Below, one piece after another: positions 42,433 to 51,775 of a stretch of 64,000 bases of DNA. Under the pieces are notes generated by a model, which saw only the letters and a program-made list of their open reading frames with translations, ran no database searches and had not been told where the DNA came from. Made by a program: the position numbers and the translations under genes. The stretch spans positions 124,001-188,000 of the forward strand of contig CAYTPV010000002.1 in assembly GCA_964440115.1 (NCBI GenBank), written 5' to 3'. The number at the start of each line of letters is the position of its first letter. Positions within the stretch are counted from its first letter, which is position 1. The DNA is from JAEWWD01 sp964440115 (lineage in GTDB: Bacteria > Bacillota > Clostridia > Christensenellales > CAG-138).

Positions 42433-43284
42433 ATGGACAATGCCATTTTTCTTTCAAAGACAAATATCTTTTCGGGTGACTGCGGCGGCGAGGTTCACAA
42501 CAACTCCAATGAGCCTGCAAGCTGTCTGCATTACCACGACTTCTACGAGTTTTTTGTATACTTGGGCAACAAGGGCACATTTATGATTGACAGTAAGGAA
42601 CACAGTATTCGTCGCGGGGACATCGTTATTGTGGATATGTTTTTGCCTCACATGCTCATTCCCGGCGCAAGTCAGGATGAGTGTTTTGTCGCCCACGTAA
42701 ACCCGGAACTGCTCATCACATACAGCACGCATAATTCCAATCTGCTGGATATTTTCCATAAAGGGTATTTTCCTGTTCATTCCACGGATGAAAAGGAATT
42801 CCCCAAATATCAGCGGCTTCTAGATGAGTACCGGGCGGTTCGTCTCAATAGCGGGCAGGATATCCTCATCAAGGCAATAATCCACAAATTGATGGCCTAT
42901 GCTTATGGCGACTGCTTTTCTGGTATCCACTGCGACAGTTCTGCATCCCGGGGATTGAGTATCGTGACACAGATCATCAACTACATCAACGAGCATTTGG
43001 CTGAAAAGATTTCTCTCTCGACTCTTGCCAAGGAGATCAATTACAGCGAGTGTTACCTCTGCCACCTGTTTAAAGAAGCCACCAATAAAACCATAAGCAG
43101 CTATATACAGGAAAAGCGAATCGATATGGCAACCGGCCTGCTTAAACGCTCCGTGCCTATTAAAAAAGTCGCGGAACAATCCGGTTTTGGCAACTACAGC
43201 CATTTTTATAAAACATTTAAGCGCCACATCGGATGTAATCCGGAGGAGTACAGGGAAAGGCTGCAGGTGGCGGCGAAGGTATAA
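42433..43284 (+). CDS. AraC family transcriptional regulator
   Basis: The 283-residue protein has an N-terminal cupin (LHYHDFYEFFVYLGNKG, HSIRRGDIVIVD) and a C-terminal double HTH (ISLSTLAKEINYSECYLCHLFKEAT; IKKVAEQSGFGNYSHFYKTFKRHIGCNPEEYRE). The ATG at 42433 has AAGGAGG at 42418–42424; the ATG at 42415 lies on it. It probably senses a sugar or sugar acid and controls the divergent aldolase pair. The convergent SDR gene ends 27 bp after it. Confidence 0.92.
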   Translation: MDNAIFLSKTNIFSGDCGGEVHNNSNEPASCLHYHDFYEFFVYLGNKGTFMIDSKEHSIRRGDIVIVDMFLPHMLIPGASQDECFVAHVNPELLITYSTHNSNLLDIFHKGYFPVHSTDEKEFPKYQRLLDEYRAVRLNSGQDILIKAIIHKLMAYAYGDCFSGIHCDSSASRGLSIVTQIINYINEHLAEKISLSTLAKEINYSECYLCHLFKEATNKTISSYIQEKRIDMATGLLKRSVPIKKVAEQSGFGNYSHFYKTFKRHIGCNPEEYRERLQVAAKV

Positions 43285-43311
43285 TACCACCAATACTGCA
43301 GCCTGCAAATA

Positions 43312-44070
43312 TTAATCTTCGGGGAGGCCGCATTGGCTCCAACCGGCATCGATAAACAGCGTCTGCCCTGTAATTCCACTTGCTTCGCTTGATGCAAGGA
43401 AGCATACGCCGCTGGCGATTTCCGCCATACTCAGAAAGCGCTTCATCGGTATGACCTTGAAATTGGTCTTCATATCGATAATGCCGTCGTCGATGCCCTT
43501 TTGGATCATGTCTGTATGCACGTACCCGGGTGCTACGGCATTGACCCGTATGTTGTAGCGGCTCCATTCCACGCCTAGGGTGCCAACCATAGCATTCACA
43601 GCCGCTTTGGAGATGTTGTACGGAGAGCGTCGGGAAGTGAAGCGGGTGGAGTTTGCCGATGAAATACATACGATGGAACCACCCTGCGTCTGCTGCTTCA
43701 TGTACCTTGCTGCAGCTCTTGATGCAAAATAATAAGCCTTTAGGTTCAAGTCCATAAGTTCATCAAATTTTGATTCTTCAAATTCTGTAGCCCATTCACG
43801 AATTTGAACCCCGGCATTATTCACCAGAATATCAATGCTGCCATACTTTTCAAACACATATTTCATCGCTGCATCGATTTGTTCAACGCTGCGAAGATCA
43901 GCCAGATAAGCTTCCGCGCCCAATTCGGAAGCGGTGGCTTCGGCGGTGGCTTTGTTCATGCTGATAATGACCAGCTTCGCCCCTTCGGCAGCCAGTCGCT
44001 CACAGATTCCTTTGCCTATGCCGCGGGATCCGCCGGTGACGATGGCGACTTTCCCTGATATGCCATTCAT
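43312..44070 (-). CDS. Short-chain dehydrogenase/reductase
   Basis: The 252-residue protein is a classical SDR: VTGGSRGIGKG (TGxxxGIG), ILVNNAGVQ (NNAG), Ser in CISSANS, and the catalytic YNISK. It oxidises or reduces a polyol, keto-sugar or keto-acid using NAD(P). The chosen ATG at 44070 begins the Rossmann strand; the frame is open 38 codons further upstream. It is a single leftward gene with a TTATAAAACT motif 100 bp upstream. The substrate is unknown. Confidence 0.85.
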   Translation of the reverse strand: MNGISGKVAIVTGGSRGIGKGICERLAAEGAKLVIISMNKATAEATASELGAEAYLADLRSVEQIDAAMKYVFEKYGSIDILVNNAGVQIREWATEFEESKFDELMDLNLKAYYFASRAAARYMKQQTQGGSIVCISSANSTRFTSRRSPYNISKAAVNAMVGTLGVEWSRYNIRVNAVAPGYVHTDMIQKGIDDGIIDMKTNFKVIPMKRFLSMAEIASGVCFLASSEASGITGQTLFIDAGWSQCGLPED

Positions 44071-44371
44071 ATTTCTCTGTAATCCCTCCCATCGAGAAAA
44101 AACAAGTTGACACGGAACGGTTGTTATGCATACGATATGGTGACGATCTAAACGAACTATACATCGCAACATTATAAAACTCAATAAGCATGCATACGAT
44201 AGCAGATTAAAGCAAACAAAAATCGCAATATAGGAAAATACGGCTGGCTCCTCGTAATGGGGCGTGTTGTCGTTACTAAAACTTTGGTGGGCCTAAGCCG
44301 GCGCTGCTTTTAAAATGCATTTTTGGCTTACGGAAATACTGAAAAAAATACATAACAGGAGAACGAAATAT

Positions 44372-45196
44372 ATGTCAGCAGAGGCAAATTTAAAAAAAAT
44401 GTTTTCCCTGGAAGATAAAGTTATTGTAATGACCGGCGCAGCGGGGGGCATTGGCGCGGCGTTGTCAAAAGGTATGGCGGGAGTTGGCGCCATTCTGTGT
44501 AATTGTGATGTCAATGAAAAGGGCCTTGCATTGCTCAAGGACGAAACCATCCAAGAAGGCGGCAAGGCAGAATCGTATATCATGGATGTTTCCAACAAAG
44601 GCAGTATACAGGCTGCAGTAGGTGCAATACTCGAAAAATTCGGCAGAATTGACGTATTGGTAAATGTTGCAGGTATAAACAGGCGCGAAGGGTTCCTGGA
44701 TGTGAAAGAGGAAACCTATGACAGGATCATGGATATTAATCTCAAAAGCGTTTTTCTGGTAACACAGGCAGTGGTCCCCGCCATGATGAAAGCGCACAGC
44801 GGCAGCATTATCAATGTCGGCTCCCACAATGCAACGGCAATGCTGGGAGGATGCAGCGTTTATGGCGCAACAAAGAGCGGAGTTGTGGCACTCACGCGAT
44901 CGATGGCCGTGGAATGGGCGGAGTGGGGTATTCGTGCCAACGCCGTCTCGCCCGGACATTTCCTTACTCCGCTCACACAGGTTACCTGGGATCACCCTAC
45001 GCGCGGCAACTACCTTAGAGACAGGATTGCCATGCGAAGACCCGGTTATCCGGATGAGCTTCTGGGCATAATGGTACTCCTCGCTTCGGATGCATCGAGC
45101 TACATGTCCGGCAGCAATTATGTTGTGGACGGCGGATGCCTGTGCGGGGGTATGCCGTGGGATTATGACTCGGCGTATCGGCATACGGAACAGTAA
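44372..45196 (+). CDS. Short-chain dehydrogenase/reductase, gluconate-5-dehydrogenase-like
   Basis: The 274-residue SDR has VMTGAAGGIGAALS, VLVNVAGINRRE (NVAG variant of NNAG), Ser in INVGSHN, and catalytic YGATK. Length and pattern are close to 2-deoxy-gluconate or gluconate-5-dehydrogenases. The ATG at 44372 has AGGAGA upstream. It precedes the KDG-kinase-like gene by 500 bp and belongs to the same catabolic region. The substrate is inferred only at the level of a sugar acid or polyol. Confidence 0.82.
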   Translation: MSAEANLKKMFSLEDKVIVMTGAAGGIGAALSKGMAGVGAILCNCDVNEKGLALLKDETIQEGGKAESYIMDVSNKGSIQAAVGAILEKFGRIDVLVNVAGINRREGFLDVKEETYDRIMDINLKSVFLVTQAVVPAMMKAHSGSIINVGSHNATAMLGGCSVYGATKSGVVALTRSMAVEWAEWGIRANAVSPGHFLTPLTQVTWDHPTRGNYLRDRIAMRRPGYPDELLGIMVLLASDASSYMSGSNYVVDGGCLCGGMPWDYDSAYRHTEQ

Positions 45197-45697
45197 TAAC
45201 ACATATGTGGACAAATATCCGGTATTTTCGATATTTCACCGGCGCGCCGCAATAAAAAATGGTTATAATTGCGGCGCCATTGTCCAAAAAATATCAATTT
45301 GAGCAAAGAAAAAAGCAAGATAGTACATCTGTTTACGCATGATACAACATATCATCAGGCGTCATATGTATTGACAACAGGCGTGTAATTGGGCTAGCAT
45401 TAAGTATACACTTCGAGGCTTAACAGACTCGTGTTCGACTTAAGAGGCAGTGAAAAGCTGTCCTGATCGTGCAAATGGCATTGTAGCGGATAACAAAATT
45501 TGAAATCAGTTATCCTGAAATCCCAACGTTATAAAACTATAATATTGAATGCGACAGGTGCTTGAGACAGTACTCCCTTGTTGGTTCAGATGATAACCCT
45601 TCGGTTTGTTACAGCCTGAGCAGTACAAACGGAAAAATGTCTGTACCCGCGTTAGAGGCATAACATTTCAGGATGCTGAAAGAGGAGAGCAAAAAGC
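45197..45697. other. Regulatory intergenic region upstream of the PfkB kinase
   Basis: 501 bp without a gene. It holds a terminator-like hairpin after the SDR (45241–45278, GGCGC/ATTGCGGCGCC arms with a small bulge), an inverted repeat GGATAAC-N14-GTTATCC (45488–45515) and the palindromic motif TTATAAAACTATAA (45529–45542). Confidence 0.5.
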
Positions 45698-46771
45698 ATG
45701 CAATTAAAAGAAGGCTGCAAATACAACCTCATGGTTCCCACAAGTATGGGATTGCGCATTACGCCCAAGGACAGGCAGCCAGTTCATGTCAGCCGGGAAT
45801 ATCTTCTGCAGGCTAATAGTGCGGAAAGCAATGTGCTGGGCGTTTCTGCCGCACTTGGGTTAAAGACAAAGGTTCTCACAACCTTCGTGAAGGGTAGCCC
45901 GCTGGCTGAATTTATTAAATCAGAGCTGCGCTCGAGAAATATCGATTTTGAAGGCCCTGAGGTTCCCCAAGGCGGACCATGGGGGTACCGACATCAAATT
46001 AATGTGGCCGATGCCGGTTATGGTCTGCGTGGCGCGCGTGTCTGGAATGACCGTGCGGGTGAAGTCGGGCGCACACTTGACGCTAAGGATTTTGATCTTG
46101 ATCGGATATTTGTGCAGGAAGGCGTGCAGATACTCCACATGTCCGGCCTTTTTGCGGCAATGTCCCCTCAAACGATGCGATTTTGCTTAGATTGCGCTCA
46201 CGCCGCAAAGGCGGCGGGTTCTCTCATTAGCTTTGACCTGAACTACAGGGCTTCGTTCTGGAAAAACCGCGAAGTCGAGCTGCGGGCAGCATTTGCAGAA
46301 CTTGCGTCCAATGCCGATATACTTGTGGGCAATGAAGAAGACTTCCAGCTCGCGCTGGGTATACATGGCCCGGATGCGGGCGGCAAGGACTTAGGCGCGA
46401 AAACGGAAAGCTTTAGGGGCATGATCGAAGAGGTCAAAAAGCAGTATCCGAATGCCAGTGCATTTGCTACCACCCTTCGCGAAGTGGTTAGTGCCAACGA
46501 CAATTTGTGGGGCGCTATACTGCATGTGGATGGGAATTGGTATGTGGAAGAACCCCGTAATATCCCCGTGCTTGACCGTATCGGCGGTGGTGATGGATTT
46601 GTCAGCGGCCTGATGTATGGCATACTCAAAGGCTGGGAGCCCGCAAAGTGGCTGCAGTACGGCTGGGCATCCGGTGCACTGGTGGTTACACTGCATACGG
46701 ATTACGCAACACCTGCGGATGAAGAGCAGATCTGGAGTATTTACCAGGGTAACGCACGGGTTAAACGGTAA
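45698..46771 (+). CDS. PfkB family kinase, 2-keto-3-deoxygluconate kinase-like
   Basis: The 357-residue protein has the ribokinase/PfkB signatures: NVLGVSAALGLKTKVLT near the N-terminus, ISFDLNYRASFWKN and the catalytic loop DRIGGGDGFVSGLMYG (GGGD in place of GAGD, as common in KDG kinases). It probably phosphorylates 2-keto-3-deoxygluconate or a similar keto-acid with ATP. AGAGGAG precedes the ATG. It stands between two SDR and transketolase genes in a rightward series. Confidence 0.82.
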   Translation: MQLKEGCKYNLMVPTSMGLRITPKDRQPVHVSREYLLQANSAESNVLGVSAALGLKTKVLTTFVKGSPLAEFIKSELRSRNIDFEGPEVPQGGPWGYRHQINVADAGYGLRGARVWNDRAGEVGRTLDAKDFDLDRIFVQEGVQILHMSGLFAAMSPQTMRFCLDCAHAAKAAGSLISFDLNYRASFWKNREVELRAAFAELASNADILVGNEEDFQLALGIHGPDAGGKDLGAKTESFRGMIEEVKKQYPNASAFATTLREVVSANDNLWGAILHVDGNWYVEEPRNIPVLDRIGGGDGFVSGLMYGILKGWEPAKWLQYGWASGALVVTLHTDYATPADEEQIWSIYQGNARVKR

Positions 46772-47188
46772 AGTGATCCGTAAGTACGCTCAAAAAGTAA
46801 TATGTCCTGAAACCGAATTTTTGCGGTATTCGCTTTAACATGATTTCTCTTTGTTATTCAGGTACGGGAAATCATGCGGCAGATCATTATAAAAAATAAC
46901 ACGATGATATGCATTATATATGGCGGGTCTGTGTGTCCGATGACGAAGAAGTCGAACGTTTGCTGTCAGCCGCTTAATTCTATAATAATAACTTATGGAT
47001 ATGTAGTCTAATCAAATGTGTGTTGAGATCATTTTTTAAGCAAATAGGTATGACGACTTATGACTAGGACGAACAGAAATAACTGCAATGCGACGTCAAG
47101 ACAATTATTATAAAATTTAATTATATAAAGGCGGAGCTATAGAGACTGAACTGCAAAATTTTGCTTGGCAAAATAAAAATAGGAAAGC
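46772..47188. other. Intergenic region upstream of the split transketolase
   Basis: 417 bp, AT-rich near the right end, with TTATAAAATT at 47108–47117 that matches the motif seen upstream of other genes of the cluster. No gene was found. Confidence 0.5.
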
Positions 47189-48040
47189 GTGGCGAGATTA
47201 ATGGGTTACTCACAAAGCGATCTGCAGGAAGCCCGAAAGAGGGCTGTCGATATTCGCGCAGATATTATTCAGATGATTCCTGCCGGCAAGGTTGGGCATC
47301 TCGGAGGAAGCTGTTCGGTAGCAGATGTTACTGCCGGCTTATATTTTAATCACATGCATGTGTATCCCGATCCAAAGGACCCTAGACGCGACCGCTGCAT
47401 TTTCAGCAAGGGCCATGCCGTGCTGGCGCAGTACGCCTGTCTTGTGGAACTCGGGTACGTTGACCGCTGTGAACTTGATAAGGTGAAATCCATGAAAGGC
47501 CTTCTGCAGGGGCATCCGGATATGGATTTGACACCGGGAATTGAAGCGGTAACAGGCTCTTTGGGTCAGGGGCTCTCAGTCTCTCTGGGTATGGCGCTGG
47601 GATTGAAACTGGATGGAAGCACTTCAAGGGTATTTACAATTCTGGGTGATGGCGAGCTATCCGAAGGCCAAATCTGGGAAGCGATAATGGCTGCTTCCGC
47701 TTACAAAGCGGATAACCTTTGCGCAATAGTCGATTACAATGGTGTCCAAGCGACGGATACCACTGATCGTGTTCTCCCGATCCATGATTTGAAGGAAAAA
47801 TGGACCGCCTTCGGCTGGCATGTGATCGAGATAGACGGTCACGATATGGAGCAGATACTCACAGCGCTCGACGCGGCAGCTCAGGTGAAGGGGTGCCCCA
47901 CCGTGATACTGGCGCGTACCGTCAAGGGCAAGGGGTTCTGCTTTGCGGAAGGTCTTGCGAAATATCATAACGCCGCAATGAATCAGGATGAATATCAACA
48001 GGCTCTTGCTGCTATTGAGCAGATGAGAACGGAGGTTTAA
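47189..48040 (+). CDS. Transketolase, N-terminal (TPP-binding) subunit
   Basis: The 283-residue protein corresponds to the first half of transketolase: GHLGGSCSVADV, FSKGHAVLAQYA, LGQGLSVSLGMALG and the TPP motif GDGELSEGQ...VDYN. Split transketolases pair with a separate C-terminal subunit, encoded here 4 bp downstream. It transfers two-carbon units between sugar phosphates. The frame opens with GTG at 47189 (AGGAAAG upstream); an in-frame ATG at 47201 is the alternative start. Confidence 0.9.
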   Translation: MARLMGYSQSDLQEARKRAVDIRADIIQMIPAGKVGHLGGSCSVADVTAGLYFNHMHVYPDPKDPRRDRCIFSKGHAVLAQYACLVELGYVDRCELDKVKSMKGLLQGHPDMDLTPGIEAVTGSLGQGLSVSLGMALGLKLDGSTSRVFTILGDGELSEGQIWEAIMAASAYKADNLCAIVDYNGVQATDTTDRVLPIHDLKEKWTAFGWHVIEIDGHDMEQILTALDAAAQVKGCPTVILARTVKGKGFCFAEGLAKYHNAAMNQDEYQQALAAIEQMRTEV

Positions 48041-48043
48041 CCC

Positions 48044-48976
48044 ATGGAGATGAGAAATTGCAGAACAGCTTACGGAGAGTCTTTGGTGCGGCTTGGGGCT
48101 GATAATCCAAACATCGTTGCACTGGAAGCGGATCTCGGCAAATCCACCATGTCCAATTTGTTCGGGGATGCGTACCCTGAACGCTATTTCCAGATGGGTA
48201 TTGCGGAGCAAAACATGGCATCAGTCGCAGCAGGTCTCGCTCTTACGGGAAAGACAGCGTTTATCAATTCGTTTGCCGTGTTTACTTCCGGCCGCGCATA
48301 CGACCAAATTCGTTCCTCCATTTGCATTCCCAGCCTGAATGTCAAGGTGTGCGGTTCCTCGGCAGGTCTTTCGGACTACGGCGACGGCAAGACACACCAG
48401 TCCATTGATGATATCGCCCTGATGCGCGTTTTGCCGCATATGACGGTGCTATCCCCGGTTGACGCGGTGGAAACAGAGCAGATGGTCAAAGCAATGTGCG
48501 AAGATAAGCACCCATGCTATATCCGCATAAACCGCATGGATCTGCCGGTTTATACAAGCCCGAACGAAGAGTATCACATAGGCAAAATGAGCAAAATTCG
48601 CGAAGGCAAGGATGTCGTTGTATTCGCGTCCGGCGTTATGGTATCCCAGGCGGTTCGGGCAGCCGAGCTTCTTGAAGCGGAAGGAATTTCGGTGCGTGTA
48701 GTCAATGTGAGCACCATAAAGCCGTTGGACACGAATGCGCTCTGGAGCTATTGCGAAGGCGTAAAGGGTGTTGTTACGGCTGAAGAACATAACGTGCATG
48801 GCGGCCTTGGGTCGGCAATCTGCGAAGCGCTTTCATCGAGCAGGCTTCCCATCCGGTTGCTTGGCATCAATGATTCATTTGGTCGGTCTGCGGAGAATTA
48901 CACGTTGCTGCTGGAGTATTACCACCTTATGCCTGAAGATGTTGCGGAAAAAGTCAGGAGAGTATTACAGGATTAA
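48044..48976 (+). CDS. Transketolase, C-terminal subunit
   Basis: The 310-residue protein has the pyrimidine-binding domain (VALEADLGKSTMSNLF; FQMGIAEQNMASVAAGLAL with the activating Glu) and the C-terminal domain (VTAEEHNVHGGLGSAICEAL). It completes the split transketolase with the upstream gene. The pair may feed a keto-sugar phosphate into the pentose pathway; a dedicated non-canonical donor is possible given the catabolic setting. AACGGAGG overlaps the upstream stop. Confidence 0.9.
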   Translation: MEMRNCRTAYGESLVRLGADNPNIVALEADLGKSTMSNLFGDAYPERYFQMGIAEQNMASVAAGLALTGKTAFINSFAVFTSGRAYDQIRSSICIPSLNVKVCGSSAGLSDYGDGKTHQSIDDIALMRVLPHMTVLSPVDAVETEQMVKAMCEDKHPCYIRINRMDLPVYTSPNEEYHIGKMSKIREGKDVVVFASGVMVSQAVRAAELLEAEGISVRVVNVSTIKPLDTNALWSYCEGVKGVVTAEEHNVHGGLGSAICEALSSSRLPIRLLGINDSFGRSAENYTLLLEYYHLMPEDVAEKVRRVLQD

Positions 48977-49011
48977 TTCATACATCCGTTCAGACTGAGA
49001 GAGTGATTCAT

Positions 49012-49809
49012 ATGAAAATGTCTCTTGTTAAGCCGGACAATATCCCGCTTTCAGAAAAAGCCGCTGAAGAAATCATCAAATACATCCAGGAAAATCGGAT
49101 GCAAAAAGGTGATCGGCTTCCCAATGAAACGAAACTGATGGAGCAGTTGAATGTTAGCCGCAGTACCATCAGGGAGACCATGCGCTCGCTGCATTCCCGA
49201 GGGATTGTCGTGATCCGGCAGGGAAGCGGAACCTATATAGCCAATCTCCCGGGTGTATCCGAGGATCCTTTGGGGCTGCAGTTCAAATATAATCGCCACG
49301 AAGTATTGATGGATCTTTGGGAACTGCGCTTCATCATGGAGCCAAGGATTGCTGCTCTGAGCGCCCTGCGCGCCAGCGAGAAAGATGTTGAAGAAATGCA
49401 CCTGTATTGCAATCAGGTTTCAGATTGCATCAGAAGAGGCGTCAATCATCTTGAACCGGATGTTGCGTTTCATTGCAAGATTGCCGAAAGTACGGACAAC
49501 GATATTCTGAATGTGATTTTCCCTGAGATTGTCAAGGGAATTCGGCTTTTTACGACAGTGCTGGGAGACAGAATTCTCCAGGATGTCATTGTGCATCATG
49601 AAAACATTGCGGATGCCATCGGCAGAAGAGACGCAAAGGGAGCATATGACGCCATGCGCGTACATTTGGAACGAAACAAGGATGCGCTTGAAGAATACAT
49701 CCGTCAGGATGGAGCCGAAACAAACCGAAACGACAGGAGGAAGAGGCAGCTATGCGAATTGGATTTATCGGATTGGGCATTATGGGAAAGCCCATGGCCA
49801 AAAACCTGA
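49012..49809 (+). CDS. GntR family (FadR subgroup) transcriptional regulator
   Basis: The 265-residue protein has the GntR winged helix (EEIIKYIQENRMQKGDRLPNETKLMEQLNVSRSTIRETMRSLHSRGIVVIRQGSGTYI) and a helical FCD ligand domain with metal His residues (DVAFHCKIAES, HHENIADAI). FadR-type regulators commonly sense small acids. The frame opens at a GTG (49003); the ATG at 49012 has a weak AGAGAG site. Its C-terminus overlaps the next gene by 58 bp. It probably controls this catabolic cluster. Confidence 0.88.
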   Translation: MKMSLVKPDNIPLSEKAAEEIIKYIQENRMQKGDRLPNETKLMEQLNVSRSTIRETMRSLHSRGIVVIRQGSGTYIANLPGVSEDPLGLQFKYNRHEVLMDLWELRFIMEPRIAALSALRASEKDVEEMHLYCNQVSDCIRRGVNHLEPDVAFHCKIAESTDNDILNVIFPEIVKGIRLFTTVLGDRILQDVIVHHENIADAIGRRDAKGAYDAMRVHLERNKDALEEYIRQDGAETNRNDRRKRQLCELDLSDWALWESPWPKT

Positions 49810-50636
49810 TCAAAGCAGGTTATGATCTGAAAGTTTACGACATTATGGCCGCAGCGGTGGACGAAATAGTCGCTGCAGGGGCAACACGAGGAGAAAACAA
49901 TGCGGATGTAGCGAAGGACAGCGATATCATAATCACCATGCTGCCCAATTCACCGCATGTAAAAACGGCGGTGCTTGGTGAGAACGGCATACTGGAAGGA
50001 GCTAAGCCGGGAACTATTCTGGTGGACATGAGTTCCATCAACCCCATTGCTTCAAAAGAGATATGCGCGGAAGTGGAAAAGAAGGGCTGCTATATGCTGG
50101 ATGCGCCCGTATCTGGCGGAGAGCCCAAAGCCATTGACGGAACGTTGGCTATCATGGTAGGCGGCAAACAGGAATTGTTCGACAAGGTCAAGGACATTCT
50201 TGCAGTCATGGGCGCATCGGTAACATTGTGCGGCGGTATAGGTGCAGGAAACACAACCAAGCTGGCTAATCAGATTATCGTGGCTGCCAATATTGCAGCT
50301 GTTGGTGAAGCACTTGTACTGGGCAAAAAAGCCGGCGTAGAGCCTGAAGCTATTTATAAGGCGATCCGCGGCGGACTGGCGGGCAGCACCGTCATGGATG
50401 CAAAAGCGCCCATGATGATGGATGGCAATTTCAAGCCGGGCTTCCGCATCAATCTTCACATTAAAGACCTAACCAACGCGCTTGATACCGGGCATGATGT
50501 CGGTGCTCCTCTGCCTCTGACTGCAGCAGTTATGGAAATGATGCAGTGGCTCAAAGCCTCGGGATATGAATGCGAAGACCATAGCTCATTGGTGCGTTAC
50601 TACGAATACCTCTCAAAGGACGATGTCCGCAGATAG
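49752..50636 (+). CDS. garR: Beta-hydroxyacid dehydrogenase, tartronate semialdehyde reductase-like
   Basis: The 294-residue protein has FIGLGIMGKPMAKNL (NAD(P) loop), DAPVSGGEPKAIDGTLAIMVGG (substrate loop) and the catalytic Lys in GAGNTTKLANQ. These are the signatures of the 3-hydroxyisobutyrate/tartronate semialdehyde reductase family; the DAPVSGG...DGTL pattern and the neighbouring glycerate kinase favour GarR, which makes D-glycerate. AGGAGG lies just before the ATG inside the end of the GntR gene. Confidence 0.82.
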   Translation: MRIGFIGLGIMGKPMAKNLIKAGYDLKVYDIMAAAVDEIVAAGATRGENNADVAKDSDIIITMLPNSPHVKTAVLGENGILEGAKPGTILVDMSSINPIASKEICAEVEKKGCYMLDAPVSGGEPKAIDGTLAIMVGGKQELFDKVKDILAVMGASVTLCGGIGAGNTTKLANQIIVAANIAAVGEALVLGKKAGVEPEAIYKAIRGGLAGSTVMDAKAPMMMDGNFKPGFRINLHIKDLTNALDTGHDVGAPLPLTAAVMEMMQWLKASGYECEDHSSLVRYYEYLSKDDVRR

Positions 50637-50673
50637 CAGAGCTTTGCTCAAAAACAGATCGGGGGATTTATCG

Positions 50674-51705
50674 TTGAAAGCGGTATATTACGTTGGCGAT
50701 AATCAAATAGAGGTCCGAGATATCCCGTTTCCCGTTCCTCAAGCAGACGAATATCTCATAAAAATCGATGCCTGCGGTGTTTGTGGGTCGGATGTAGAAG
50801 GGTATTTAGGCAAAACCGGACGGCGGATTGCGCCCATGATTATGGGGCATGAGTGTGCAGGGACTGTTGAGAAGGCTCCTATAGGCGGCATCTATCCCGC
50901 AGGCAGCAAAGTTGCGGTATTTCCCAAGTTCTTCTGCGGGGAGTGCGCTACCTGCAAAGAAGGAAATGTTAATCTTTGCCCTAACGCCCGCTTTCTCGGG
51001 GTTATGGATTGCGATGGCGCTATGACTGAATTCATATGCGTGAAAGAACAGTATCTTATTCCTTATCATGGCGTGGGCGCGGACATTGCGTCCCTTGCTG
51101 AGCCGGCGGCAGTATCCTACAATGGAGTATTTAAGTTTTCCGACGAGCAGATAAAAAACGCGCAAAATATCCTTGTTGTGGGAGCCGGAACTATCGGGCT
51201 TATGGCTTTGCTCTGGCTCAAATACCGCGGCGCAAAAAATGTGATCGTAAGTGACGCGTCGGACTTTCGGCTGCAACTGGCGCTCAAGATGGGTGCCGAC
51301 GCAGTAGTGAATCCCATAAACGGCGACTTTACAAAAAGTATAGCCTCGCTTACCAATGGTGCCATGTGCGATTTATCCGTCGAGGCAGTTGGGATTACAC
51401 CTACAGCTCAAGCTTCTTTGGAAGCATTGAAACTGGCGGGCTGCGCTGTATGGATAGGCAACGCAGAAAAAATGGTTTCAATTAACATGCAGAACGTTGT
51501 GACCAGAGAACTGTCAATCAAGGGGAATTACATCTATTCACTGGAAGACTTTGTTTCTTGTATCGATCTGCTATCGGAAAAAGCCATACATGTAGAACCG
51601 CTTATTACGCATTATTTGGATATGAGTAAGGGAGGGGAAGCGTTCGAATTATTAAAAAATAATAAGGATGGCAGTGCAATTAAGGTTGTCCTTACCAATT
51701 ATTGA
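50674..51705 (+). CDS. Zinc-dependent alcohol dehydrogenase family protein
   Basis: The 343-residue protein has the catalytic zinc motif GVCGSD and GHECAGTV, the four structural cysteines in CGECATCKEGNVNLC, and the NAD fold VVGAGTIGLMAL. It resembles sorbitol/threonine-type dehydrogenases of polyol and sugar-acid pathways. The TTG at 50674 has GGGGGA (50661–50666) upstream and fits the family start; an ATG at 50623 lies in the end of garR. The exact substrate is unknown. Confidence 0.85.
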   Translation: MKAVYYVGDNQIEVRDIPFPVPQADEYLIKIDACGVCGSDVEGYLGKTGRRIAPMIMGHECAGTVEKAPIGGIYPAGSKVAVFPKFFCGECATCKEGNVNLCPNARFLGVMDCDGAMTEFICVKEQYLIPYHGVGADIASLAEPAAVSYNGVFKFSDEQIKNAQNILVVGAGTIGLMALLWLKYRGAKNVIVSDASDFRLQLALKMGADAVVNPINGDFTKSIASLTNGAMCDLSVEAVGITPTAQASLEALKLAGCAVWIGNAEKMVSINMQNVVTRELSIKGNYIYSLEDFVSCIDLLSEKAIHVEPLITHYLDMSKGGEAFELLKNNKDGSAIKVVLTNY

Positions 51706-51775
51706 ATGTTGGACTGTTGTAACAAAACTGCGAGCAAGGCTTGTTCATACAAGACAAGAAGAAAGGGGAACTACT